Assembly: GCF_029945965.1 (NCBI RefSeq)
Contig: NZ_JAQSDO010000015.1
Location: 434,001-498,000, forward strand
Reading direction: 5' to 3'
Source: Thermomonas sp.
GTDB lineage: Bacteria; Pseudomonadota; Gammaproteobacteria; Xanthomonadales; Xanthomonadaceae
DNA: 64,000 nt
Shown here: piece by piece, positions 16,719 through 24,611 of the stretch
Layout of the letters: each line of letters opens with the position of its first letter
How positions within the stretch are numbered: the first letter of the stretch is position 1
Made by a program: the position numbers and the translations under genes
The notes under the pieces: model-generated
Databases searched by the model: none
Told to the model about the DNA's origin: nothing
The model's input: the letters and a program-made list of their open reading frames with translations, nothing else

Positions 16719-17786
16719 ATGAATGGACCGATCAACATCAGCCCGATGGAGCTGGCCGAGGAAATGTCGAAGATGCAGCGCAAGCTCGCTGCCGGCATCG
16801 GTACCTTGCGCGGGATGGACGACGTGCATTTCGGGGTCACCGAACGCGAGGAAGTCTGGCGCGACGGCAAGATCGTGCTGTACCGCTATCGCGGCCACAA
16901 GGCACCGACCGCCAAGGTACCGCTGCTGATCTGCTACGCGTTGGTGAACCGTCCGTACATGGTCGACCTGCAGGAAGACCGCTCGATGGTGAAGGGCCTG
17001 CTGGAACACGGCGAGGACGTCTACATCATCGATTGGGGTTACCCGGATCGCAGTGATCGCTTCCTCACCCTTGAGGATTACATCGAGCGCTTCATCGGCG
17101 GTGCAATCGACTATCTGCGCAAGGCGCACGGGCTGGATGCGGTCAACCTGCTCGGCATCTGCCAGGGCGGGGTGTTCTCGCTGTGCTATGCGGCGCTGAA
17201 TCCGGGCAAGGTGAAGAACCTGATCACCATGGTGACGCCGGTGGACTTCCACACCCACGACAACATGCTGTCGAACTGGAACCGCGAGATCGATGTTGAC
17301 CTGCTGGTCGACACGCTGGGCAATATCCCGGCCGACATGATGAACCTGACCTACCTGATGCTGAAGCCGTGGCGGCTGTTCGCGCAGAAGTACGTGGGCA
17401 TGGTCGACATCCTCGACGACCGCAAGGCGATGGAGGATTTCCTGCGCATGGAGAAGTGGATCTTCGATTCACCCGACCAGGCTGGCGAGGCCTTCCGCGA
17501 ATTCAACAAGCAATTCTTCCAGGGCAATGGCTTCGTCAACGGCGGCGTGAAAATTGGCGATGCTGACGTGCACCTGGGTCTGGTGGAGATGCCGATCCTC
17601 AACATTTTCGCGGAACAGGACCATCTGGTGCCGCCGGATGCCTCGCGCGCGTTGCGCGATCTCGCCGGCACCGACGACTACACCGAACTGTCGTTCAAGG
17701 GCGGCCACATCGGCATCTATGTTTCGTCGCGCGCGAAACAGGTACCGGAGACCATCCACGATTGGCTGGGCAAGCGCTCGCGCTGA
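16719..17786 (+). CDS. phaC: class III PHA synthase catalytic subunit PhaC
   Basis: A 355-aa alpha/beta hydrolase of the length expected for class III PhaC. The lipase-like box has cysteine as nucleophile (GICQGG, Cys148), Asp301 lies in FAEQDHLVPP and His330 in FKGGHIGIYVSS. Other family segments are YALVNRPYMVDLQEDRS, IIDWGYPDRSDRF and MVTPVDFHTHDNML. With PhaE it polymerises (R)-3-hydroxyacyl-CoA on granule surfaces. It begins one base after the phaE stop, so the subunits are co-translated. Confidence 0.93.
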   Translation: MNGPINISPMELAEEMSKMQRKLAAGIGTLRGMDDVHFGVTEREEVWRDGKIVLYRYRGHKAPTAKVPLLICYALVNRPYMVDLQEDRSMVKGLLEHGEDVYIIDWGYPDRSDRFLTLEDYIERFIGGAIDYLRKAHGLDAVNLLGICQGGVFSLCYAALNPGKVKNLITMVTPVDFHTHDNMLSNWNREIDVDLLVDTLGNIPADMMNLTYLMLKPWRLFAQKYVGMVDILDDRKAMEDFLRMEKWIFDSPDQAGEAFREFNKQFFQGNGFVNGGVKIGDADVHLGLVEMPILNIFAEQDHLVPPDASRALRDLAGTDDYTELSFKGGHIGIYVSSRAKQVPETIHDWLGKRSR

Positions 17787-17831
17787 GCGGCGTCCACAGC
17801 CTGAGCTTTCACCCTGGATTGAATCATCACG

Positions 17832-18539
17832 ATGAAGAAACTGTTCTATGTTGCCGCGCTACTGATCGTGGCGATCTACGCATGGAAGTGGGTCCACGGC
17901 GATACCAGCCTTAGCCTGGTGCAGGTCGAATTCAAGAATCCATACCCACCCAGTTCACCACTGTATCCCGCCACCCAGGAGTTCGTGGCGGGCGTGAATG
18001 CAAACGACAAGTTGCGCTCGCGCTTCGCCGGCACGTTCACCAAGCGCGGCCTGTACTCGGAGATGCGGACCGCGCTCAAGCGTGGCGCGCAATCGCTGGA
18101 TGGGCCGGTGCTGGTGGGCGCGACCACCGCCATGGCCAGGGCAGTGCCGCACCTCTCGACACCGATGTGCGCGCGAATGTTCCGCGACAGTGACCTTCCC
18201 GACCCGGAATTGAACGAGCAGGTTTCGCAGGCGTTCGGGGAAATTTCACCGACGCATTATTCGAAACTGATGCGCTTCTACCTGCTCGCGTTGCAGGCCG
18301 AAGTGAGCAATGCGCCGATCAAGCCCCTCGACCAGGCGGCGCTGCGCAGCGCGTTGAACAACCTCGGCAGCCAGTACCAGGGTGAGTTCGCCCAGCGCTT
18401 CGCCGCCGCGATGCAATCGCGTCAATCGGCTTCCGATGAGGACCTTTGCTGGGCCGGCAAGACGCTTCTGCACGGCATCACGTTGATGGACGGCAGCGAT
18501 CGCGAGATCCTGTCGCGCTGGGGCATCGCAGGCAAGTGA
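17832..18539 (+). CDS. hypothetical protein with N-terminal membrane anchor
   Basis: A 235-aa protein with one N-terminal hydrophobic segment (MKKLFYVAALLIVAIYAWKW), then a soluble, mostly helical domain with conserved-looking LYSEMRTALKRGAQSLDGPV and LCWAGKTLLHGITLMDG segments. I do not recognise the family. It starts 45 bp after phaC and overlaps the next gene by GTGA, so it is probably in the pha operon. The anchor suggests a periplasmic-facing domain. Confidence 0.65.
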   Translation: MKKLFYVAALLIVAIYAWKWVHGDTSLSLVQVEFKNPYPPSSPLYPATQEFVAGVNANDKLRSRFAGTFTKRGLYSEMRTALKRGAQSLDGPVLVGATTAMARAVPHLSTPMCARMFRDSDLPDPELNEQVSQAFGEISPTHYSKLMRFYLLALQAEVSNAPIKPLDQAALRSALNNLGSQYQGEFAQRFAAAMQSRQSASDEDLCWAGKTLLHGITLMDGSDREILSRWGIAGK

Positions 18540-19000
18540 GCCGCGCGCCGCTGCCTTCCTGGCTGCTGCGGGCCCTGCAGGTGCTCGGCATGGCGTGGGC
18601 CTTGCCGAACACTGCGCTTGGACTCATCGCCGGCGGCGTTTGCCTGGCACGCGGCGCGCATGCACATGTCAGCACGCGCGATCTTGCAATCGTGTTCCAC
18701 GGCGTGCCGTTCGGGCCGGGTGGGGCGCTGACCCTGGGCAACGTGATCCTGCATACCGGGCACACGCTCGATGAGCCATGCCAAACCTATGCACACCGCG
18801 CTGGTCATGGCGAGCAACCGCGCATCCTGCTGGCCGACCACGAGCGCGCACATGTCTACCAGTATATGGTGCTGGGGGTTCTGTTCCTGCCGTTGTACGG
18901 ACTGTGTGGCGGGATCAGCGTGCGCAACCGGTTCGAACGCGCCGCCGACTGCTATGCCTTGCATGGGGCCGGCTGGTGGCCCTGGACGAGAAGCCAGTGA
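18536..19000 (+). CDS. small membrane protein with HExxH-like motif
   Basis: The GTG at 18536 overlaps the previous stop (GTGA) and gives a 154-aa protein, VSRAPLPSWLLRALQVLGMA. A hydrophobic helix lies near residues 10-35. A later segment, LLADHERAHVYQYMVLGVLF, carries H-E-R-A-H, and FERAADCYAL supplies a third acidic residue. This pattern resembles minimal zinc-peptidase cores found next to membrane helices, but catalysis is not shown. It is probably the last gene of the pha operon. Confidence 0.6.
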   Translation: MSRAPLPSWLLRALQVLGMAWALPNTALGLIAGGVCLARGAHAHVSTRDLAIVFHGVPFGPGGALTLGNVILHTGHTLDEPCQTYAHRAGHGEQPRILLADHERAHVYQYMVLGVLFLPLYGLCGGISVRNRFERAADCYALHGAGWWPWTRSQ

Positions 19001-19155
19001 AACAGACCAGCGAATCAATCCAGATGGTTCCGACGAACGGTCGCCGGAACGCATGTGATTTAGCTAATTTCTAACATCGGGTTTCGTAGCCTGCAGCTGT
19101 CAGGGAAAAACTTCGCGGAATCGTCAAGAGACCACGAAAAATCGCTCAGACGACC

Positions 19156-19207
19156 AAGACCCGGTCCCCTCCGAACACGCCGTTCGTGAGACCGGGTCTT
19201 CCTTTTT
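19156..19207 (+). terminator. rho-independent terminator
   Basis: AAGACCCGGTC (19156-19166) pairs with GACCGGGTCTT (19190-19200), with a second inner stem CGAAC/GTTCG, followed by CCTTTTT. The U-tract is on the plus strand. It closes either the pha operon or a short transcript starting in the preceding 150 bp. Confidence 0.75.
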
Positions 19208-19272
19208 GCGGGTTCGGATTACGTCACGATCCGCGCCAACAAAAAAGCCACGCGATGCGTGGCTTTCATGCT

Positions 19273-19359
19273 TGGTGCCGGAGGGGGGACTCGAACCCCC
19301 ACAGTATCACTACCGGCGGATTTTGAGTCCGCTGCGTCTACCGATTCCGCCACTCCGGC
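19273..19359 (-). tRNA. tRNA-Leu (anticodon CAA)
   Basis: On the minus strand the acceptor arms GCCGGAG and CTCCGGC pair. The anticodon loop reads ACTCAAAATC, giving CAA. A long variable arm and the T-arm GGGGGTTCGAGTCCCCC are typical of class II leucine tRNAs. The CCA end is encoded (bases 19275-19273). Confidence 0.95.
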
Positions 19360-19420
19360 ACGGGATGCGAAGTATAGCTGAGCGAGAAGCTCATATGAGC
19401 AAGGCTCAACGGCACGCGGC

Positions 19421-20011
19421 TCAAGCGGCTTGGTCGGTCAGCATTTCAGTGTTTTCGCGGACAAACCATTCGTCGGCCTGCGGCTGGAACTTCGAGCAAC
19501 AGGCCATCTCTGCCTTGTAGATGTGCAGCGACACCGCGATTGCATCGGCGCTGGTGTTGCGAATGGTGTGGTATTCGTGCGGCGGGATCAGGCTGCCGGC
19601 GCTGCCCGGGCCGGCATGCATGCCGGCGCCGGCGCGAAAGCGGAAACGCTCGCCATCGCGTTCCAGCAATTCGTATTGCACGATTTCAAGCTCGCCATCC
19701 CACACGCCTTCCACGCACCACAGGCCGGAGTGGTCGTGCAGCGGCGTGCCTTGCCCCGGGCCCCAGGTCATCGCCACCACGCTATAGCCATGCTGCGGAC
19801 TACGGTAGAGCTCGCGGCGCGCGTAATGGTCGGTGATGGGATCGTGTACGCAGGCTGGCAGCTGCACGTCGTGGTCGCGTATCAGGCCGCACAGGCTGTT
19901 GCGCAGGGCAGCGGTGATGGCGTGTTCGTCACCCGCGATGACGGCGGCATCAATCGCGGCGATGAACTTCTCACAACCGGGAAAATCGACGGCAATGCAG
20001 GGATTGTCCAT
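19421..20011 (-). CDS. cysteine dioxygenase-family thiol dioxygenase
   Basis: A 196-aa cupin with the iron-binding H-x-H in GTPLHDHSGLWCVEGVWDG (His92, His94) and the third His in HEYHTIRN. A Cys follows at position 99, where mammalian enzymes form a Cys-Tyr crosslink. A SLHIYKAEM strand closes the barrel. Such enzymes oxidise cysteine to the sulfinate, or 3-mercaptopropionate in some bacteria; the substrate is not decided here. It lies beside metX, consistent with sulfur amino-acid metabolism, and 48 bp separates the two on the same strand. Confidence 0.85.
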   Translation of the reverse strand: MDNPCIAVDFPGCEKFIAAIDAAVIAGDEHAITAALRNSLCGLIRDHDVQLPACVHDPITDHYARRELYRSPQHGYSVVAMTWGPGQGTPLHDHSGLWCVEGVWDGELEIVQYELLERDGERFRFRAGAGMHAGPGSAGSLIPPHEYHTIRNTSADAIAVSLHIYKAEMACCSKFQPQADEWFVRENTEMLTDQAA

Positions 20012-20059
20012 GCCGCCAGTCTAGCAACCGTCATGAGCTCATGCCCAGATGGAATGGGA

Positions 20060-21190
20060 TCAGGGCGATCCGTCCGGCAGGCCAGCCAGGAAGCCGGCAA
20101 TGGCGGGCCCGAACCGGTCGAAATCCACCAGGAAGGCGTCATGCCCCTGCGGTGAGTCCAGCGGCAGGAACTCGGCCTGGCAACCGCCGGCACGCAGGCC
20201 ATCGGCAATTTCCTGCTGCTGCTGCAGCGGGAACAGGATGTCGGTGCGCACGCCGATGGCCAATGTCCGCGCCACATGAATGCCGGCCAGGCCTTGTGAC
20301 GGGCTGCCATGGCAGCTTTCGCCGAGGTCGAACCAGTCCATCGAGCGGCTGAGGTAGAGATAGGAATTTGGGTCGAAATTGCGCACAAACCGCCGCGCAT
20401 GGCCTTCCAGATAGCTTTCGACCTCAAATTCCAGGCCAAATGGATCCTCGTCGTCACGGCGGTCCGAATCAAGCCGCACCCGACCGAAGCGGCCATCCCA
20501 TTCCAGCGCCGAACGATAGGTGATCACGCCCAGTTTGCGCGCCATCCGCATGCCGGATTCTGGGTAGCGCTCGTCGTCGTAGTCGCCGCCGTTCCACAGC
20601 GGATCAAGGCGGATCGCCTCGCGCTGCAGGGAGCGGATCGCGATCGAGAACGGCAACGCCCGCGCCGCGCCGGAGATATTGATATGGCTATGGGCAATAC
20701 CGGGATGCCGCTGCAGGAACGACAGCGCGGTCATCCCGCCCATCGAGTTGCCGATCACGCAGGCCAGTCGTTCGATGCTGAGCCCGTGCAGCAACGCGCG
20801 GGCGGCATCGGCACCGTCTTCCACCGAAAGCTCCGGGAAGTCCAGGCGATACAGCGTGCCCGTGGCGGGATTGATCGAGGCCGGGCCAGTCGAGCCCTTG
20901 CAGCTTCCCAACGCATTGAAACAGACCACGTGCCAGCGGTCGGTATCGATCGGCTTGCCGGGGCCGAGCATCGCCTCCCACCAGCCGGGTTCCGGGTTGC
21001 CGACATTGGCCGCGGCATGTGCGTCCGGCGACAGGCCGGTCAGGATCAGGATGATGTTGTCGCCTGCAGCATTGCGCTCGCCCCAGGTTTCGTAGGCAAG
21101 GCGTGCGCCATGCAATCCGCCGCCGCGCTTCATCGGGAACGGCGAGGGCAGCGTGAAGTAGTGCGTGCCGGGTGGAATGAATTCGGTCAT
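20060..21190 (-). CDS. metX: MetX homoserine O-acyltransferase (probably succinyl-specific)
   Basis: A 376-aa alpha/beta hydrolase: RLAYETWGERNAAGDNIILI, the substrate loop CFNALGSCKGSTGPASINPA, the nucleophile VIGNSMGGMTALSF, DILFPLQQQQEIADGL with the catalytic Asp, and the His in SPQGHDAFLVDF. It makes activated homoserine for methionine synthesis. MetX enzymes of Xanthomonadaceae are reported to use succinyl-CoA, hence the succinyl suggestion, but acyl specificity is not settled by motif inspection. ATG at 21190 gives MTEFIPPGTHYFTLP. Confidence 0.9.
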   Translation of the reverse strand: MTEFIPPGTHYFTLPSPFPMKRGGGLHGARLAYETWGERNAAGDNIILILTGLSPDAHAAANVGNPEPGWWEAMLGPGKPIDTDRWHVVCFNALGSCKGSTGPASINPATGTLYRLDFPELSVEDGADAARALLHGLSIERLACVIGNSMGGMTALSFLQRHPGIAHSHINISGAARALPFSIAIRSLQREAIRLDPLWNGGDYDDERYPESGMRMARKLGVITYRSALEWDGRFGRVRLDSDRRDDEDPFGLEFEVESYLEGHARRFVRNFDPNSYLYLSRSMDWFDLGESCHGSPSQGLAGIHVARTLAIGVRTDILFPLQQQQEIADGLRAGGCQAEFLPLDSPQGHDAFLVDFDRFGPAIAGFLAGLPDGSP

Positions 21191-21385
21191 GTGCGCATGT
21201 TACCGGGACGAAGTGGGTCGCCAGCTTCTGCAGGTGCGCATGAACTTATGTGGTTGATCGTGATCCCGGCGCATCTCATTGGTATCGACCCTGCGGCGCA
21301 CTGGCCGCCTCGGGATTCAAAGCACTACGTCCAGACCCTTGCGCTCGATGATGTCGAGCAGCTTCTGCGACGGGGGGTTCGGTTT

Positions 21386-22261
21386 TTAAAGGCGGCGGAC
21401 CAGGCGTTCGATCAGTGTCGGGTCCGTCACTTTCCTGACCCGCGGATGGGCCACCTTGCGGCACAGGAAATCCGCTTGTGCGCCACCCACCCAGACCTCC
21501 ACGCCGCTGCCCAGCAACGCGACAAGTGCGGTGATGTCGACCAATGCGCTGTCCGCCAGGCCCGAGTCCACGCAGCTGAGCGCCACGGCCTTGGCACCCA
21601 GTTCCCCCGCCAACGTGGCAAGGTCGCGCGCCGGCAGGTCAGTGCCCAGGTAGAGCAGCGGAGCGCCGGCCCCGTAGGCGAGCAGCGCGGCCATCAACAA
21701 CCCCAGTTCGTGGTGCTCGCCAGGCAGCGTGGAGAACAGCAGCTTGGGGCCGGTTTCGCTGGGGCGCGGATTGAGGATGGCGATCATCCGTGCGCGCAGC
21801 AGGCTGCTGAGCATTCGCTCCTGTGCGATGTCCAGTTTTCCTTCGGCCCAACGCTTGCCAACCAGGGTCAGCAGTGGCGCGATGACCCGTGTCACCAGGA
21901 TCGCCAGCGGCAGCGTCGCAATGGCCACCGACAGCAGTCGGTCCAGTGCACCGATGTGGTACCCGATCACCGCCTCCAGCATCTGCTCGCTGAGCATCTC
22001 CACGCCGCCGTAGCCGATCTGCGAGGACTCATTCAATAGCTCGTCGAGCGCCGCGTCGCCGAGTGGCGCCAAGCGGCGGATCGGATGGCCCCGCTCGGTG
22101 AGGCGCTGCAGGCGGGTCAGTCGCTCGATCATGCCCGCGTCATAGACGCGGCGCCCGGCCTCGTCGCGAAGCGGGTCGACCACGGCGTAACGCCGTTCCC
22201 AGGCACGCAGGGTGCCCGGGGCCAGTCCGGTCATGCGGGAAGTGGAGGTGACGCTGTACAT
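21386..22261 (-). CDS. MerR-family regulator with B12-binding-like domain (CarH/LitR type)
   Basis: An N-terminal MerR helix-turn-helix (SVTSTSRMTGLAPGTLRAWE, RYAVVDPLRDEAGRRVY) precedes a four-helix cap and a Rossmann-like cobalamin domain. Numbered from MYSV, the cobalamin motif is E182-x-H184-x-x-G187 in LPGEHHELGLLM. The cap has W138 and E148, equivalent to the CarH residues near adenosylcobalamin, but the neighbouring position that binds cobalt after light in CarH is Ala139. I start at 22261; an upstream start at 22279 would add six residues. It is divergent from a fasciclin gene, and TGTACA repeats cover its start. Confidence 0.82.
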   Translation of the reverse strand: MYSVTSTSRMTGLAPGTLRAWERRYAVVDPLRDEAGRRVYDAGMIERLTRLQRLTERGHPIRRLAPLGDAALDELLNESSQIGYGGVEMLSEQMLEAVIGYHIGALDRLLSVAIATLPLAILVTRVIAPLLTLVGKRWAEGKLDIAQERMLSSLLRARMIAILNPRPSETGPKLLFSTLPGEHHELGLLMAALLAYGAGAPLLYLGTDLPARDLATLAGELGAKAVALSCVDSGLADSALVDITALVALLGSGVEVWVGGAQADFLCRKVAHPRVRKVTDPTLIERLVRRL

Positions 22262-22287
22262 GGCGAGACTGTACAACATTCGTACAA
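22255..22287. promoter_or_regulatory. TGTACA-type repeats, candidate operator of the MerR regulator
   Basis: TGTACA occurs at 22255-22260 and 22270-22275, and CGTACA at 22281-22286; the last two lie in an 11-bp direct repeat of GTACAA. They overlap the regulator start and face the fasciclin gene. MerR/LitR-type proteins often bind such GTAC-containing repeats, so autoregulation is plausible. Confidence 0.4.
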
Positions 22288-22510
22288 GTTCTTGTTTAAC
22301 CTAAGCATGACCTATCGGCGTCCATCCTTGTGCCTGTCCAACAACCCCCGACAGGAGTGATTCGTAACCCATGTAGTCCTGACCAAGTCGGTCGGGACCG
22401 CAACCATGCTGCACGTCGGCGCCCCTCCCCCCGTTGTTGCCGGCCATCACGGCGGCACGCATGGCACGTCCGCAGCTACCTCCAGCAATACTCCAACCAA
22501 GGAAACCAAC

Positions 22511-22930
22511 ATGTCCCATAAAGATATCGTCGACACCGCCGTCGCCGCAGGCCAGTTCAATACCCTCGCTGCCGCCCTCGGTGCTGCCAGCCTGATAGAG
22601 ACTCTGAAGGGCCCGGGCCCGTTCACCGTGTTTGCGCCCACCGACGCAGCGTTTGCAGCTTTGCCGGCTGGCACCTTCGACGACCTGCTCAAGCCCGAGA
22701 ACAAGGCCAAGTTGGCATCGATCCTGACCTACCACGTTGTGTCGGGCAAGGTGACTTCCTCCGACGTCGTCAAGCTTTCAGAAGCTGATAGCGTCGGCGG
22801 TCCCAAGCTGAAGATCACGACTGAAGGCGGCAAGGTCAAGATCAACGATGCGACCGTGACCACGGCCGACATCGAGGCCAGCAACGGCGTAATCCACGTG
22901 ATCGACAAGGTGCTGATCCCGGCCGGCTGA
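22511..22930 (+). CDS. fasciclin (FAS1) domain protein
   Basis: A 139-aa protein that is one FAS1 domain: [55 protein letters not shown] and [15 protein letters not shown], the H-box and closing strand of the fold. ATG 22511 follows AAGGAAACC. There is no signal peptide, which is unusual because most FAS1 proteins are exported adhesion or matrix proteins. An upstream in-frame ATG at 22406 adds a Pro/Gly-rich stretch but also no signal. It is divergent from the CarH-like regulator, its probable controller. Confidence 0.88.
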   Translation: MSHKDIVDTAVAAGQFNTLAAALGAASLIETLKGPGPFTVFAPTDAAFAALPAGTFDDLLKPENKAKLASILTYHVVSGKVTSSDVVKLSEADSVGGPKLKITTEGGKVKINDATVTTADIEASNGVIHVIDKVLIPAG

Positions 22931-22984
22931 AAAAAGGCCGTGAACCTGCGCAGGGCATAGGGCGCACGGCAGCTTCGCCTGATA

Positions 22985-23023
22985 ACAGACCCGCATCGGC
23001 TTCGATGCGGGTCTGTTTTTTTT
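22985..23023 (+). terminator. rho-independent terminator of the fasciclin gene
   Basis: ACAGACCCGCATC (22985-22997) pairs with GATGCGGGTCTGT (23004-23016), followed by a run of eight T. Confidence 0.9.
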
Positions 23024-23114
23024 GGATGCGGTGAACTGGATCGGATCGGCACCGACGTCGACACCCTGCGCGATCAAGTCAATGGCCGCCGCACTGTACG
23101 TGCTCCTGGAAATG

Positions 23115-23201
23115 GGGAAAGGGGTCAGAGTGGATTTCCTGCCGACGGCATCCGGTCTTGCCGGAAGCGTGATCAGGAAACTTCACTCTGACCCCTTTCC
23201 C
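23115..23201. repeat. 87-bp palindromic repeat, GGGGTCAGAGTG family (copy 1)
   Basis: Left arm GGGAAAGGGGTCAGAGTG (23115-23132) is exactly repeated inverted at 23184-23201. Inner parts (TTTCCTG / CAGGAAA) also pair. It sits in a gene-free stretch (23024-23459) in which I see nothing else. Confidence 0.8.
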
Positions 23202-23459
23202 GCGTTCGTCGTCCGGCTGCACGTGCTCGTCATCTTGGTCCACACCGGGGTGACGGCACGGGTCAACCGCTGAACCCCTGCATTCGCGCATCGTCTCACT
23301 GGCAACACCCTGAAATCGCCCTCTTCAGGCGCACGGCCATGCGTGTGGGAAATCCCCGCTGAAGCTCGCTACTTCGGTGAAACCAAAGCCCGGCGCAGAG
23401 GGTGGAATCCTTAGCACGATGTCAAGTATTAAAACAGTGACAAATGGCTCATTTTGGCG

Positions 23460-23488
23460 TTGACTTTGGTTTGTGTGCTGCCTAAGGT
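23460..23488 (+). promoter_or_regulatory. sigma-70-like promoter for the gene at 23567
   Basis: TTGACT (23460-23465), a 17-bp spacer and TAAGGT (23483-23488). The 5' leader would be about 70 nt. Confidence 0.5.
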
Positions 23489-23566
23489 TGAATTGTCGCT
23501 TTCTACTACATCTTGTGGTTTTAGCGGCAACAAGCGTAATTCAACCACTACATCAAGGAAACGCAC

Positions 23567-24043
23567 ATGCCCCAAGATCTGATTTCCCTCACGCTCCCCG
23601 CTGCCAAGCTGGCCGCACTGGACAATGCCCTGACCGCGCTGGAGGCGGCGTGCAGTGACCTGGTGGCAATGGACCCAGCCACCCGCAAGCGTCTTAACCG
23701 GATGGGCGACAAGTCCGAAGCGTTCTGCCGGCAGGCCCTGAACGTCATGGCTCAGAACCCGCAGATCGTCGCTCCCAGCCTCGGCTTGGCTGGAGCCCAG
23801 GCGGACCTGCTTGCACTGGACCAGCTGCGCCCACGTGGCACCCGCCTCAAGCGTCTGGCCGAGCGCATGGCAGACACCGAAACCCTGCTGGGCAGCGACG
23901 TGTTCGCCGCCGCGCTGGAGGGCTACGGCATGCTCAAGGTGGCAGGCAAGAGCCAGGGCCTGAATGCCCTGCAATCCGGGCTGTCGGAGCGCTTCAAGCC
24001 CCGCAGCCGGCGCACCACGGTCAAGCCAGCCGCTGCCGCTTGA
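23567..24043 (+). CDS. conserved hypothetical protein, mostly helical
   Basis: A 158-aa protein (MPQDLISLTLPAAKLAALDN) with no signal peptide or membrane segment. The blocks RLNRMGDKSEAFCRQALNVM, NPQIVAPSLGLAGAQADLLA and ERFKPRSRR resemble a family of uncharacterised soluble proteins that I also associate with Bacteroidetes, so distribution across phyla is likely. A good promoter precedes it, and a terminator follows 50 bp downstream, so it is a single-gene transcript. It ends in RTTVKPAAAA, and a degenerate Lys/Ala/Pro-type reading frame lies just beyond the terminator. Function is unknown. Confidence 0.75.
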   Translation: MPQDLISLTLPAAKLAALDNALTALEAACSDLVAMDPATRKRLNRMGDKSEAFCRQALNVMAQNPQIVAPSLGLAGAQADLLALDQLRPRGTRLKRLAERMADTETLLGSDVFAAALEGYGMLKVAGKSQGLNALQSGLSERFKPRSRRTTVKPAAAA

Positions 24044-24096
24044 CCTGATCAGCACGCGTTTGGGGAGACGTGATGGTGTTCAGGGGTAGGTGACTG

Positions 24097-24124
24097 ATCG
24101 GGTCCTTCGGGACCCGATTTTTTT
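24097..24124 (+). terminator. rho-independent terminator
   Basis: TCGGGTCC, loop TTCG, GGACCCGA, then seven T. It ends the transcript of the gene at 23567. Confidence 0.9.
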
Positions 24125-24169
24125 GTGCCCGCAAAAGACAAACCCAGCAGGGACGCAAGCTGCAACCCC

Positions 24170-24440
24170 GCCCGCCGCATAAATAGTGGTGCCGTCCGAG
24201 CAACAAGCGACACCAGTGGCGAAAAAAACGTCGCCGTCCTTGGAAAAAGTGACGACGCTGGCACTCGAAGTGATGCCAGCGGCGAAATAAGCGCCGCCGT
24301 CGCAACAAAAAGTGCCGCCAGCCTCACAAATAGTGACGACGACGGCGAAGAAAGCGCCATCGCCCTCACAAAAAGTGACGACGCCGGCACTTGAAGTGAC
24401 GCCAGTGGCGAAGAAAGCACCAGCCGGAAAATCCCTACGC
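24170..24440 (+). repeat. degenerate short tandem repeats, H1-like low-complexity decay product
   Basis: Units containing AAAAAGTGACGACGCYGGCA and AAGTGAYGCCAGYGGCGAA recur: one long pair at about 24237-24288 and 24371-24415, and a shorter unit at 24326-24358. One frame reads TPVAKKTSPSLEKVTT, then a TAA, then VTTTAKKAPSPSQKVTTPAL and VTPVAKKAPAGKS, the composition of histone-H1-like or AlgP tails. No start codon or ribosome site is credible. I regard it as a non-coding remnant. Confidence 0.5.
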
Positions 24441-24450
24441 AGCCCCGGCG

Positions 24451-24537
24451 GGAAAAGGGGTCAGAGTGGATTTCCTGCCGACGCCACCCGGTCTAGCCGC
24501 AATCGTGATCAGGAAACTTCACTCTGACCCCTTTTCC
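24451..24537. repeat. 87-bp palindromic repeat, GGGGTCAGAGTG family (copy 2)
   Basis: GGAAAAGGGGTCAGAGTG (24451-24468) is inverted at 24520-24537. The interior is close to copy 1, including CCTGCCGACG and GTGATCAGGAAACTTC. It ends 74 bp before the restriction-modification gene. Confidence 0.8.
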
Positions 24538-24611
24538 TGCTCTGCCAGACGACCCAACCGCGTGCACGACTCCCATCGCTGGGTTAGCCTGCGGATCAGG
24601 GGAGGGCACGC

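Noticed and set aside
21297-21385. Minus-strand frame after the MerR stop reading PPSQKLLDIIERKGLDVVL
   Set aside because: It looks protein-like but is only about 22 codons with no start; a lost stop codon or gene remnant cannot be told from chance.
20309-22039. 576-codon open frame on the plus strand
   Set aside because: It is antisense to metX and the MerR gene, both with clear domains. GC-rich DNA gives long empty frames on the opposite strand.
23022-23291. Short open frames on both strands around the palindrome at 23115
   Set aside because: Both exist only because the palindrome is open in both directions; there is no start signal and no domain.
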